A stretch of 64,000 bases of DNA, taken from the NCBI RefSeq assembly GCF_042646385.1, contig NZ_JBHRTO010000002.1, positions 744,001-808,000 on the forward strand, given 5' to 3'. Below are positions 34,278-43,132 of this stretch, piece after piece. The notes beneath the pieces were generated by a model. That model was not told the origin of the DNA, searched no databases, and saw nothing but the letters and a program-made list of their open reading frames with translations. This DNA is from Cypionkella sinensis. Lineage in GTDB: Bacteria > Pseudomonadota > Alphaproteobacteria > Rhodobacterales > Rhodobacteraceae. Position 1 is the stretch's first letter. Each line of letters starts with the position of its first letter. The position numbers and the translations under genes are program-made.

Positions 34278-35723
34278 TCAAGCCTGATCAGAATCCCAGC
34301 CCGAGATCGCCTTGACCTCGAGAAACTCTTCCAGCCCCCAATGCCCGCCTTCGCGCGCCCGGCCTGAGGCTTTCACCCCGCCAAAAGGTGAGCCCGCGCC
34401 GCGCGATTTGCCGTTCATCTCAACCATGCCAGAGCGCAGCCGCCGCGCCATGCGGTTGCGCCGCGCGCCGTCCTGCGATTGCACATAATTCGTTAAGCCA
34501 TAGGGCGTATCATTGGCGATACGCACCGCATCTTCTTCGGTATCGAAAGGAATGATCGACAGCACAGGGCCAAAAATTTCTTCCTTTTCAATCGTCATAC
34601 CCGGCACAACATCGGCAAACACCGTCGGTTTGACGTAGAATCCACGGTTAAAGCCTTCGGGCAGGCCCGGACCACCAGCGACCAGACGCGCACCTTCGTC
34701 GATGCCCTTCTGGATATAGGCTTGAATCTGCTCCCACTGGCGTTTGTTCACCACGGGGCCAATATGCTTGCCCGGTTCATGCGCCGAGCCAACCTTGATC
34801 GAGTCGGCAACCTGCGCTGCAATCTCAACTGCGCGGTCATATACCGGGCGCTCGACCAGCATCCGGCTGGGCGCGTTGCAGCTTTGGCCAGAGTTGTTCA
34901 TCATATGCCGCACGCCACGTTCCACGGCTTTGTCATCGGCATCAGCAAAGATCACATTGGCGCCTTTGCCGCCCAGTTCCAGCGTCACGCGCTTCAGGGT
35001 TTGCGCGGCAGCCGCCGAAATCGCCCGACCGGCGCGGGTTGAGCCGGTGAAAGAAATCATCTCGACATCCGGGTGCGACGACAGCACCGCGCCCACGCCG
35101 GGGCCATCGCCATTCACCAGATTGAACACGCCCGGCGGCAGGCCCGCGTCATGGCAGAATTCAGCAAACAGGATCGCATTCAGCGGGCTTTCCTCCGACG
35201 GCTTCAGCACGCAGGTGCAGCCTGCCAGAATCGCCGGAATCGCTTTCAACGCGATCTGGTTCATCGGCCAATTCCATGGCGTGATCAGACCCACCACACC
35301 AATCGGCTCTAGCGCGATACGGTCGTTCGGCGCATGTGGCCCCAACGGGCGCACCCATTCCATCGCATCGAACGCGGTCAGAAAGTTGGTGGCATGCCAC
35401 GGCAGGCAAGGCGCTTGGCTGCTGCGCGCCATGTCAATCGGCGCACCCATTTCGATGGCGATGGCATGGGCCAGTTCCTCCAGCCGCAGTTCATACTGCT
35501 GCAGAATTTTCACCACCACATCGCGCCGCACGGCCGGATCGGTCGCAGCCCAAGCCGGAAATGCCGCCTTCGCGGCCGCCACGGCTGCATTGGTGTCAGC
35601 CTCTGACCCCAGCGAAATGATCGCGCAGGGCTCTTCGGTGGAAGGATCAATCACCTCAAGATCGCGCGGGGTGATCGGGGGAACCCACGCGCCGTTGATG
35701 TAGAAATCGCGCTTGATGATCAT
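34278..35723 (-). CDS. Aldehyde dehydrogenase family protein
   Basis: 481 residues, normal length. Cofactor motif TPWNWPMNQIALK, base in LELGGKGANVIF, nucleophile cysteine in NNSGQSCNAPSRML, and the C-terminal AGSPFGGVKASGRAREG. NAD(P)-dependent oxidation of an aldehyde; the substrate is not evident, though formaldehyde or betaine-type aldehydes would fit the demethylase-like neighbour. The start at 35723 follows GGAGGCTGCC; longer frames upstream lack homology. Confidence 0.93.
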   Translation of the reverse strand: MIIKRDFYINGAWVPPITPRDLEVIDPSTEEPCAIISLGSEADTNAAVAAAKAAFPAWAATDPAVRRDVVVKILQQYELRLEELAHAIAIEMGAPIDMARSSQAPCLPWHATNFLTAFDAMEWVRPLGPHAPNDRIALEPIGVVGLITPWNWPMNQIALKAIPAILAGCTCVLKPSEESPLNAILFAEFCHDAGLPPGVFNLVNGDGPGVGAVLSSHPDVEMISFTGSTRAGRAISAAAAQTLKRVTLELGGKGANVIFADADDKAVERGVRHMMNNSGQSCNAPSRMLVERPVYDRAVEIAAQVADSIKVGSAHEPGKHIGPVVNKRQWEQIQAYIQKGIDEGARLVAGGPGLPEGFNRGFYVKPTVFADVVPGMTIEKEEIFGPVLSIIPFDTEEDAVRIANDTPYGLTNYVQSQDGARRNRMARRLRSGMVEMNGKSRGAGSPFGGVKASGRAREGGHWGLEEFLEVKAISGWDSDQA

Positions 35724-35949
35724 GGCAGCCTCCAAAGATTTGATCATAATATGGCAGTGCCGATGCCGCCATACAACCATACGCCCGACAGGAAATGTCG
35801 CGAAATGCAGCGGCTGTGCGGTGGCAGCATTCCGCGCAGCACCAATCTGGCGGAATATCCTTCCCTTCTGATGGCAAATGGATGCGAGATAGTGAAATTC
35901 CGTTCCAAATCGCTTACATCAACGCCATCTGACAGTCGCAGGAGAAAAC

Positions 35950-36606
35950 ATGTCTATCCGCATCAACGACATTGCGCCCGATTTCACCGCCGAATCCACC
36001 GCTGGCACCATCCATTTTCACGATTGGCTGGCGGGCGGTTATGCGATCATTTTCAGCCATCCGCGTGATTTCACCCCCGTCTGCACGACCGAATTCGGCG
36101 CTGTGGCGCAACTGGCGCCGGAATGGAAAAAACGCAACACCAAGGTGATCGGAGTGTCGGTCGACTCGGTGGCTGATCATGGCAAATGGAAGCGCGATAT
36201 CGAGGCTTTCGGCGGCGCGCCCGCTGATTTTCCGATCATCGACGATACCAGCCTGACCGTCGCCAAGGCGTTTGACATGTTGCCGGCTGATTACTACCTG
36301 CCGACCGAGGGCCGCACCCCCGCCAACACCGCCACAGTGCGCACCGTCTACATCATCGGGCCGGACAAGAAGGTGCGCCTGTCGATGACCTATCCGATGA
36401 GCGTGGGCCGCAACTTTGCCGAGATCCTGCGCGCGCTTGACGCCGTGCAAGCCACCGATGGCGTGCCGATTGCAACCCCCGCCAACTGGCAACCGGGTCA
36501 GGACGTGATCGTGGCGCTGAGCCTGAACAACGATCAGGCCACCGAGAAATTCGGCGCGCTTGACATCAAACTGCCGTATCTGCGTTTTGCGAAACAGCCG
36601 AAGTAA
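35950..36606 (+). CDS. 1-Cys peroxiredoxin (Prx6 type)
   Basis: 218 residues. The peroxidatic cysteine is C45 in HPRDFTPVCTTEFG; the C-terminal 1-cysPrx domain (YPMSVGRNFAEILRALDAVQ, NWQPGQDVIV) is present and there is no standard resolving cysteine. It reduces hydrogen peroxide and alkyl hydroperoxides in the cytoplasm. A strong AGGAGAAAAC precedes the ATG. Confidence 0.95.
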   Translation: MSIRINDIAPDFTAESTAGTIHFHDWLAGGYAIIFSHPRDFTPVCTTEFGAVAQLAPEWKKRNTKVIGVSVDSVADHGKWKRDIEAFGGAPADFPIIDDTSLTVAKAFDMLPADYYLPTEGRTPANTATVRTVYIIGPDKKVRLSMTYPMSVGRNFAEILRALDAVQATDGVPIATPANWQPGQDVIVALSLNNDQATEKFGALDIKLPYLRFAKQPK

Positions 36607-36646
36607 TTTTCAAAGGGCGGCACCATCCGGTTGCCGCCCTTTGCGT

Positions 36647-37708
36647 TCAATCCCAATGCGACAGTTCTTGCAGAACCGTCGGCGCGCATTTGTTGCCCAG
36701 CCATTTCGCATAAAGCGGCCGCAGAACGCTGTAAAAAGGCTCGCGCGATTTTTTCATGAATGGGAAATTCATGCGCGACAGCGCTGCTGGGTGCAAAAGC
36801 ATGATTTGTTTGCGGAATTTGCGTGAATCGACAAAAGCTGTCACATCGGCGCGCCAAGTTGGGCTGCCATGGGTTGCAATCAGGGCCTCAATCGTCGGTG
36901 CGCGTTTGCGTTCCAATTCCGCCTCAAGCCGCAGCAAGTCTTTCAGTTCATCATCCGAAAGTTGATCCAGCACGCTGCCCAAGCTCTCGAACCCCCAGCG
37001 CGCATCCAGAGAGTAACCCAGTTTGCGGAAATGCACGGTCATTTGCACTTCGCAATTGCGGATGGTCCATTCCCGATTGCTGCTGAGCAGAAGGTGGCGC
37101 CAAAAGACTGCAAAATCCTTGCTGGCCAACAGTTTTTTGCCAAAGGCCACGGCATATGATTGCAGGTGGCGCTGCGCCATATGCTGCTTGCGTTGCGACA
37201 GAACGGCACCATAAAGATCCGTTTTTGCCGCCAGAACGTGATCAAGGAAATCCTCGTCGTCAAAGGTCGGAAACCAGACAGAATCGTTCATGATCAACAG
37301 CTTATCCATCTGGATCCCACTTTCCAGCAGATGCAGGATCCCGTCACGATAGCCACCGAAATCGTAGCCAAAGTTCTCACGCTCCAGCACACCAAAGCTT
37401 AGGCCAGAAAGCGTATTGCGGTCTGCATCTGATAGCGGCGCATTCGAGACAATGAAAACTGAAAAACCCTTAGCGGCGAAATAGCGGCAGGTCTCGACAG
37501 AGGATGCCAAAAGCCCCTTGGGTTGATAAAGCAGATACAACACCACATTCGGCCCAGCAGCCAACGTGCCATTGGTATATTTTGAATTTCGGTTTTTGCG
37601 CAGATCGTGCCATTTGCGGCGCAGTGGGCCGGACAATGCGATAAAGGGAAATCGCATATGGTCTTTGGCGCGCAATACCTCGCGCTTTACCTTCCACATC
37701 GGCAACAT
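36647..37708 (-). CDS. RgpF-like (rhamnan synthesis F) protein, orphan
   Basis: 353 residues from the ATG at 37708 (AAGTAGGTGCGAA before it; ATG 37699 also possible). Segments typical of the RgpF family: VVLYLLYQPKGLL, FIVSNAPLSDADR, RENFGYDFGGYRDGI, KLLIMNDSVWFP. In streptococci RgpF takes part in rhamnose-glucose polysaccharide synthesis. Here no other polysaccharide gene adjoins it, and by eye the base composition is lower in GC than neighbours. Upstream in-frame extension would run into the pnp terminator, so is rejected. Confidence 0.8.
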   Translation of the reverse strand: MLPMWKVKREVLRAKDHMRFPFIALSGPLRRKWHDLRKNRNSKYTNGTLAAGPNVVLYLLYQPKGLLASSVETCRYFAAKGFSVFIVSNAPLSDADRNTLSGLSFGVLERENFGYDFGGYRDGILHLLESGIQMDKLLIMNDSVWFPTFDDEDFLDHVLAAKTDLYGAVLSQRKQHMAQRHLQSYAVAFGKKLLASKDFAVFWRHLLLSSNREWTIRNCEVQMTVHFRKLGYSLDARWGFESLGSVLDQLSDDELKDLLRLEAELERKRAPTIEALIATHGSPTWRADVTAFVDSRKFRKQIMLLHPAALSRMNFPFMKKSREPFYSVLRPLYAKWLGNKCAPTVLQELSHWD

Positions 37709-37805
37709 TTCGCACCTACTTACACTGGATTGCGTTGCAGCATCAGATACCGCAGTGCAGCGAATAGGCCAAGCAGGCGTTGTGTGGTAGGGGAATTTCA
37801 CGCAA

Positions 37806-37833
37806 AACGGCGCCGAAATCGTTCGGCGCCGTT
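37806..37833 (-). terminator. Rho-independent terminator of pnp
   Basis: Perfect 12-bp stem AACGGCGCCGAA / TTCGGCGCCGTT with a 4-base loop (37806-37817, 37822-37833), giving TTTT on the minus strand. It lies 17 bases beyond the pnp stop. Confidence 0.85.
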
Positions 37834-37850
37834 CAAGATTTTGCGAAAGC

Positions 37851-39992
37851 TTACGCCTCGGCGGCTTCTTCCTTGGTTTCGGTGATTTCCAGGCCGGTTT
37901 CCTGATCAACCATCTTCATACCGAGGCGAACCTTGCCGCGGTCGTCAAAGCCCAGAAGTTTCACTTTAACCTCTTGGCCCTCTTTCAGGATTTCGTTCGG
38001 GTGGTTCAGGCGCTTGTTGGCGATCTGAGATACATGCACCAGACCGTCACGCTTGCCGAAGAAGTTCACGAAAGCGCCGAAATCGACCAGTTTCACCACT
38101 TTGCCGGTGTAGATCTGGCCTTCTTCCGGCTCTGCCACGATCGACCAGATCATGTCATAGGCCTTCTTGATCGCCGCTGCATCCGACGAGGCGATCTTGA
38201 TGATGCCTTCGTCGTTGATGTCAACCTTGGCACCCGACACTTCGACGATCTCGCGGATCACCTTGCCGCCCGAACCGATCACTTCACGGATCTTGTCGGT
38301 CGGGATTTGCAGGGTTTCGATCTTCGGTGCGTATTCGCTGAAGCCTTGCGGGGCCGACAGCGCCTTGTTCATCTCGCCCAGAATGTGCAGACGACCGTCC
38401 TTGGCCTGCGCCAAAGCCTGCGCCATGATTTCCGGGGTGATGCCAGCCACCTTGATGTCCATCTGCATCGTGGTGATGCCGTTGGCGGTGCCTGCAACCT
38501 TGAAGTCCATGTCGCCGAGGTGATCTTCATCACCCAGAATGTCGGTCAACACGGCCCAGCGGCCATCGTCTTCCAGGATCAGCCCCATGGCGACGCCCGC
38601 CACCGGAGCCTTCAGCGGCACGCCCGCATCCATCATCGACAAAGAACCACCGCAGACCGACGCCATCGACGACGAGCCGTTCGATTCGGTGATCTCGGAC
38701 ACCAGACGGATGGTGTAGGGGAAATCGGTCGGTGCCGGCAGCACGGCTTGCAGCGCGCGCCATGCCAGTTTGCCGTGACCGATTTCACGACGGCCGGGCG
38801 AACCCACGCGACCAACTTCGCCAACCGAATAGGGAGGGAAGTTGTAATGCAGCAGGAAGTTGGAACGCGAGTTGCCGTGCAAAGCGTCGATGATCTGCTC
38901 ATCTTCGCCGGTGCCAAGCGTGGTCACAACCAAGCCTTGGGTTTCGCCACGGGTGAACAGGGCCGAGCCATGCGTACGCGGCAGAATTCCGGTTTCCGAC
39001 ACGATCGGACGCACGGTCTTGTTGTCACGCCCGTCAATCCGCGCGCCGCCGTTGATGATGTCGCCGCGCAGGATCGAGGATTCCAGCTTTTTGATCGCCG
39101 AACCAAGGTTCAGATCGGCCTTGTCCTCATCCGACAGCGCCGCCTTGGTGGTCGCAACCGCAGCCGAGATCGCATTGGTGCGCTCTTGCTTGTCACGCAG
39201 CGCGAAAGCCGCGCGCATTTCGGTCTCGCCCGCCGCTTTCACGCGTGCGTATAGGTCCGAGTAATCCGGGGCCTGGAAGTCGAACGGCTCTTTGGCGCAA
39301 TCTTCGGCGAAGTCGATGATCATGTCGATCACTGGCTGCATCGCGGCATGGCCGAATTTCACCGCACCCAGCATCTCGTCTTCGGTCAGCTCATAGGCTT
39401 CCGATTCCACCATCATCACGGCGTCTTTGGTGCCAGCGATGACCAAATCCAGACGCTGATCCGGATTGCCGCGCAGGTTTTGCATGTCGTCGATTGACGG
39501 GTTCAGCACATAGTTGCCACCCGAGAAACCAACCCGTGCAGCGCCAATCGGGCCCATGAACGGCACGCCGGAAATCGTGAGCGCCGCCGAAACGGCGATC
39601 ATCGCGACGATATCGGGATCGTTCACGAGGTCATGCGACAGCACGGTTGCCATCACCAGCACTTCGTTCTTGAAGCCTTCGACGAACAGCGGGCGGCACG
39701 GACGGTCGATCAGACGCGAGGTCAGCGTTTCTTTCTCGCTCGGACGGGCTTCGCGTTTGAAAAAGCCGCCCGGAATTTTCCCAGCGGCGTAGTATTTCTC
39801 TTGGTAATGCACGGTCAGCGGGAAGAAATCCTGTCCCGGTTTCGGCGCGCGCGCATAGGTCACGTTGGCCATGACGCTGGTTTCACCATAGGTGGCAATG
39901 ACCGAGCCGTCAGCCTGACGGGCAACCTTGCCCGATTCCAGCGTCAGCGTTTCTTCGCCCCACTGGATTGATTTTTTAGTCACGTTGAACAT
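37851..39992 (-). CDS. pnp: Polyribonucleotide nucleotidyltransferase (PNPase)
   Basis: 713 residues, full length. Two RNase PH domains (GEETLTLESGKVARQADGSV at the start; RTHGSALFTRGETQ in the second), then KH (IREVIGSGGKVIREI, about 555-610) and S1 (GQIYTGKVVKLVDFGAFVNF, about 620-690). It degrades RNA 3' to 5' phosphorolytically and is part of the degradosome. It normally follows rpsO; here a toxin module separates them. Confidence 0.98.
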   Translation of the reverse strand: MFNVTKKSIQWGEETLTLESGKVARQADGSVIATYGETSVMANVTYARAPKPGQDFFPLTVHYQEKYYAAGKIPGGFFKREARPSEKETLTSRLIDRPCRPLFVEGFKNEVLVMATVLSHDLVNDPDIVAMIAVSAALTISGVPFMGPIGAARVGFSGGNYVLNPSIDDMQNLRGNPDQRLDLVIAGTKDAVMMVESEAYELTEDEMLGAVKFGHAAMQPVIDMIIDFAEDCAKEPFDFQAPDYSDLYARVKAAGETEMRAAFALRDKQERTNAISAAVATTKAALSDEDKADLNLGSAIKKLESSILRGDIINGGARIDGRDNKTVRPIVSETGILPRTHGSALFTRGETQGLVVTTLGTGEDEQIIDALHGNSRSNFLLHYNFPPYSVGEVGRVGSPGRREIGHGKLAWRALQAVLPAPTDFPYTIRLVSEITESNGSSSMASVCGGSLSMMDAGVPLKAPVAGVAMGLILEDDGRWAVLTDILGDEDHLGDMDFKVAGTANGITTMQMDIKVAGITPEIMAQALAQAKDGRLHILGEMNKALSAPQGFSEYAPKIETLQIPTDKIREVIGSGGKVIREIVEVSGAKVDINDEGIIKIASSDAAAIKKAYDMIWSIVAEPEEGQIYTGKVVKLVDFGAFVNFFGKRDGLVHVSQIANKRLNHPNEILKEGQEVKVKLLGFDDRGKVRLGMKMVDQETGLEITETKEEAAEA

Positions 39993-40121
39993 CTATCGTT
40001 CCCTGTATGGAAGCACCCATGGCCCCTGCCATGTCTTCCTTTTGAATCGCGGCCCCATTGCCGCCGCCCCAATCCTAAAGCATGTGGCCGGGGCAGGCCT
40101 CATATCGCAGATTGCGCGCGT

Positions 40122-40526
40122 TTACAGGAAAAGGGGGCGTTTGGGAAGGGGATGCCTATGGTCTGCGGATGCGCGCAACAAACCAATCGGAAATTTGCTG
40201 AAAATCATATTGCCCATCAGCAACGGCAACCCAAAATCGTCAATCCGTTCGTCGTCTGGGATGTCGAGCACATAACCACTTCGATCAACAAGGATTTCAA
40301 CAAGCAACCACGCAGTCCTCTTGTTGCCATCCAAAAATCCGTGATTGCTGACCATGCTGTGCAATACTGCGGCGGCTTTGCGTGTGATGGGTCTATGATA
40401 GCCAGAATAGGGGCGCGCCAAAGCAGATTCAATCAAATGCAGACTACTGATTCCGTCACGGCCACCAAACACAAGAGCTTCGTCATGCGCCATGACAGCG
40501 TCAGCCAAAGTCAATCGGTAGTGCAT
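40122..40526 (-). CDS. doc: Doc/Fic-family toxin
   Basis: 134 residues from the ATG at 40526, which follows the upstream stop by 1 base (TAAGATG). The Fic-type active loop is NHGFLDGNKRTA (H62 to R70), as in Doc, which phosphorylates EF-Tu to halt translation. N-terminal MHYRLTLADAVMAHDEALVF and middle GIRDG-like segments fit Doc. Both genes look lower in GC than their surroundings. It sits between rpsO and pnp. Confidence 0.88.
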   Translation of the reverse strand: MHYRLTLADAVMAHDEALVFGGRDGISSLHLIESALARPYSGYHRPITRKAAAVLHSMVSNHGFLDGNKRTAWLLVEILVDRSGYVLDIPDDERIDDFGLPLLMGNMIFSKFPIGLLRASADHRHPLPKRPLFL

Positions 40527-40527
40527 C

Positions 40528-40719
40528 TTAACGGTCTGCAAGCCGCTTAAGGGTCTCGCTGCGTTTGGAAGATGCTTGGCTCAGAGAAGACGCGGAAAGA
40601 GTGCTAGCTTTAGCGCCACCCTTGCTGGTTTGAACTTCAACAAGCCGGCCATCGCGCTGATCCCGCTTGATCCAGCCCCCATTCACTGAGGTGGTTTTAG
40701 AAGAGGAAGTTTTGGTCAT
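40528..40719 (-). CDS. Small basic/serine-rich protein, probable partner (antitoxin) of Doc
   Basis: 63 residues from the ATG at 40719: MTKTSSSKTTSVNGGWIKRD at the start, then a GRLVEVQTSKGG segment and a Ser/Lys/Arg tail ending KRLADR. It is one base upstream of doc in the antitoxin position. It does not resemble Phd (no AbrB/Phd fold pattern) or the known Fic-inhibiting alpha helix motif (S/T)xxxE(G/N). It is assigned as an antitoxin by position only. Confidence 0.6.
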   Translation of the reverse strand: MTKTSSSKTTSVNGGWIKRDQRDGRLVEVQTSKGGAKASTLSASSLSQASSKRSETLKRLADR

Positions 40720-40820
40720 ATCTTTCGCCTTCTTCACCGCATGTTCGAAAACATAACATGTTTGGCCCAAATAACCAGTATTGCAAAGAATCGGTTGCAA
40801 CGTTCGCTACCCAAAAACAA

Positions 40821-40849
40821 AACGCCCGCAGCTTTCACCACGGGCGCTC
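40821..40849 (-). terminator. Rho-independent terminator of rpsO
   Basis: On the minus strand AGCGCCCG ... CGGGCGTT with a loop of about 12 bases, followed by TTGTTTTTGG. It follows rpsO by about 20 bases and would separate rpsO from doc and pnp. Confidence 0.75.
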
Positions 40850-40867
40850 CGACAAATGCCGTAAGGC

Positions 40868-41137
40868 TTAGCGACGCAGGCCGAGGCGTGCGATCAGCGA
40901 AGCGTAGCGGGCTTCGTCTTTGGCCTTCAGATAGTCCAACAGCTTACGACGCTGAGCAACCTGCATCAGGAGACCGCGGCGCGAGTGGTTGTCTTTCTTG
41001 TGCGATTTGAAATGCTCGGTCAGGGTCGCGATGCGCGACGACAGGATGGCAACCTGAACTTCCGGCGAGCCGGTGTCGTTCTCTTTGGTCGCGTATTCTT
41101 TGATCAAGCGGGCTTTTTCTTCAACGGTGATCGACAT
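40868..41137 (-). CDS. rpsO: 30S ribosomal protein S15
   Basis: 89 residues, standard size. MSITVEEKARLIKEYATKEN at the start, then GSPEVQVAILSSRIATLTEHF and DNHSRRGLLMQVAQRRKLLDY. It binds 16S rRNA helix 22 and leads central-domain assembly. Preceded by AACAGGAGATTCCG on the minus strand. Confidence 0.98.
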   Translation of the reverse strand: MSITVEEKARLIKEYATKENDTGSPEVQVAILSSRIATLTEHFKSHKKDNHSRRGLLMQVAQRRKLLDYLKAKDEARYASLIARLGLRR

Positions 41138-41454
41138 CGGAATCTCCTGTTAAGAGGGTTGCGGCGCAGGCCGGGATGTCGTCCAGCAAGGCCAATGACA
41201 CCGCCTTTACAGACGGATGCGCGCGTATAGGGGGATTTCGCATCAAAGAAAAGCTGATTCGCCACGGCAGCCGCCCGACAGCTTTCATTTACCATCGGCC
41301 AAATTTCCGAACGCCCAGCGCAAACAGCTTTTGAAGCCCGCACGATTCTGTGATACCTTAATCCAGAATTATCCTGCCTGACCAAAAGGTTAACAGGAAA
41401 TTTGGTTAACAAAAGGTTAACGCCACCTGTTTCCAGTTGTCGGAGGTTTTCATC
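41138..41454. other. 317-base divergent gap between rpsO and the first RTX gene
   Basis: No coding region is supported. Its right end holds three GGTTAAC copies (41388, 41404, 41415) and a CtrA-type site. rpsO promoter elements must be in the left half. Confidence 0.5.
41406..41420 (+). promoter_or_regulatory. CtrA-type binding site upstream of the RTX gene
   Basis: TTAACAAAAGGTTAA matches the CtrA consensus TTAA-N7-TTAA exactly and is extended by C at 41421. Another GGTTAAC lies 16 bases before the first half site. The site is 34 bases from the gene start, close to the expected promoter. TTAA is rare in this GC-rich sequence. Confidence 0.5.
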
Positions 41455-42513
41455 ATGCTTGGTTTGCTTGGTCTGCTTGGCGCTGTGTTCGCGGGCGTGA
41501 TGGTCGATTCATTAACCGCTGCGAATGACAGCAACGATGAAACCGACGATCAGGCCGATGACGCGCATGACGTCGGGGGCGAAGAAAACAACATCTTTCA
41601 TATGCTGTCGTCGCGCGATGGCAGCACTGCCACAGACACCCAGCAAACCGATAGCAGCGACGATACCGAACAAGACGGCGTGATCTCCTCGAACGATGTG
41701 ATCGTGGCACCCGCCGAAGATCTGTGGCTGAACGGCGATGATCTGGCCAACATGCTGGGCGGTGACGGCGGCGATGATCATATTGCCGGTCAGGGCGGCG
41801 ATGATGCGCTGACGGGATACGCAGGCAACGATCAGCTTGATGGCGGCGATGGCAATGATGCGCTGAATGCCGGCGCGGGCGATGACAGCCTTTGGGGTGA
41901 TGCCGGAAACGACCTGCTGCATGGCGAGGCTGGCAATGACAGCCTCGACGGGGGTGCAGGCGACGACACGCTGCAAGGCTGCGACGGCGACGACAGCCTG
42001 TCAGGCGGCGCGGGTGCAGACAGCCTGCTCGGTGGGGAAGGCAAAGACAATCTGTCAGGCGGCACGGGCGACGATGCGCTTGACGGGGGCTTTGGCGACG
42101 ACCAACTGCGGGGTGGCGCGGGCAGCGATACCCTCGACGGCGGCGATGGCCACGACACGATATGGGGTCAGACAGAGGATGATGCCGACCACACGCCAGA
42201 TTTCCTGAACGGCGGCGCGGGCAATGATGCCTTGATGCTCGGCGCAGGCGACTATGGCAATGGCGGCGAGGGCGAAGACACGTTCCACCTGCTCGACATC
42301 GGCGCGGATGATCCCGTGGCGCAGATCACCGATTTCAATCCGCACGAAGATGCGTTGGTGGTGATGTATGACGCCAGCCTGCATCCTGATCCACAGTTGA
42401 CCGTTGAAACCACCGACAGTGGCACAACGCTGTTGCTGGACGGCGTGCCATTGGCCAGCCTGCAATCCGTGGCCGGGCTGGATCTGAGCAGTATCACCCT
42501 ACAGGCGGCTTAA
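41455..42513 (+). CDS. RTX-type calcium-binding repeat protein with N-terminal hydrophobic anchor (RTX protein 1)
   Basis: 352 residues from ATG 41455 (CGGAGG in front). Residues 1-20 are hydrophobic (MLGLLGLLGAVFAGVMVDSL), then an acidic linker (about 25-100). From about 100 to 275 there are about 14 glycine/aspartate nonapeptides of the GGxGxDxL(x) type, which form a calcium-binding beta-roll. A non-repeat C-terminal domain follows (VAQITDFNPHEDALVV ... SLQSVAGLDLSSI). RTX proteins are usually secreted by type I systems via C-terminal signals; no transporter gene is in this window. The N-terminal anchor is unusual for one. A CtrA-type site lies upstream. Confidence 0.88.
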   Translation: MLGLLGLLGAVFAGVMVDSLTAANDSNDETDDQADDAHDVGGEENNIFHMLSSRDGSTATDTQQTDSSDDTEQDGVISSNDVIVAPAEDLWLNGDDLANMLGGDGGDDHIAGQGGDDALTGYAGNDQLDGGDGNDALNAGAGDDSLWGDAGNDLLHGEAGNDSLDGGAGDDTLQGCDGDDSLSGGAGADSLLGGEGKDNLSGGTGDDALDGGFGDDQLRGGAGSDTLDGGDGHDTIWGQTEDDADHTPDFLNGGAGNDALMLGAGDYGNGGEGEDTFHLLDIGADDPVAQITDFNPHEDALVVMYDASLHPDPQLTVETTDSGTTLLLDGVPLASLQSVAGLDLSSITLQAA

Positions 42514-43016
42514 ACCCACAAGGTCGGCTGCACCTGATAACCAATATACAGCGGATGTTTTGGCGCGCCCGCCAGCGTCAGCCCCAGATGGTACAGCGGC
42601 AACCCGGTTGCCCGCAGCAATGCCGTCACCGCCGCGCCGCGCTCCAGATGCGCGCCATGGCTGCCCCAGCCGCAAATCACCTGATCCGCCCAGGCCGCGC
42701 CTTCGACAATCGCCGCATCATTGCCCGGCCCCACCGGATCACCCTGCGCCCGCATCACCTTGGGGTCCGTGGCGCGATAGGCAAAGATATTCGCCACCCG
42801 AAACGCCCCAAATCCCAAAGCGCGGGCGCGCCGCTCGCAACGCTCCACCGTCGGATCGTTCTGCACTTCCGTCGCGGTCGAAGGGTTCAGCATCACAAAC
42901 AACGCCTTGCGCCCAGCCGGATGCCACACCCGCGTCAGCGCATAGCGATAAGCCTCGCAAGGCGAATACACCGCCACACTCTCCGCATCGCCCTTCAAAT
43001 GCCGCCGCGTGATCAT
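42510..43016 (-). CDS. DUF1643 domain protein
   Basis: 168 residues from the ATG at 43016. The family block is ALFVMLNPSTATEVQNDPTV with the following RRARALGFGAFRVANIFAYRA. Function unknown. It converges with the first RTX gene (stops overlap by 4 bases) and lies in the opposite direction to both RTX genes. A longer in-frame start would overlap the second RTX gene promoter. Confidence 0.88.
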   Translation of the reverse strand: MITRRHLKGDAESVAVYSPCEAYRYALTRVWHPAGRKALFVMLNPSTATEVQNDPTVERCERRARALGFGAFRVANIFAYRATDPKVMRAQGDPVGPGNDAAIVEGAAWADQVICGWGSHGAHLERGAAVTALLRATGLPLYHLGLTLAGAPKHPLYIGYQVQPTLWV

Positions 43017-43132
43017 TGCCTGTCCAAACCCAAATCGCTTGTTTGGAAACGCTGTAGCATCGCGCGCGGTGCTTGTGAAACACCCCGCATCAGATAACAT
43101 CGTCGTGATTGGTATGGTGAAGGGTGGCGGCA

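Noticed and set aside
41750..42250. DNA tandem repeat or CRISPR-like array in the RTX gene
   Set aside because: Periodicity reflects coding for Gly/Asp nonapeptides; there are no conserved DNA repeats with unique spacers.
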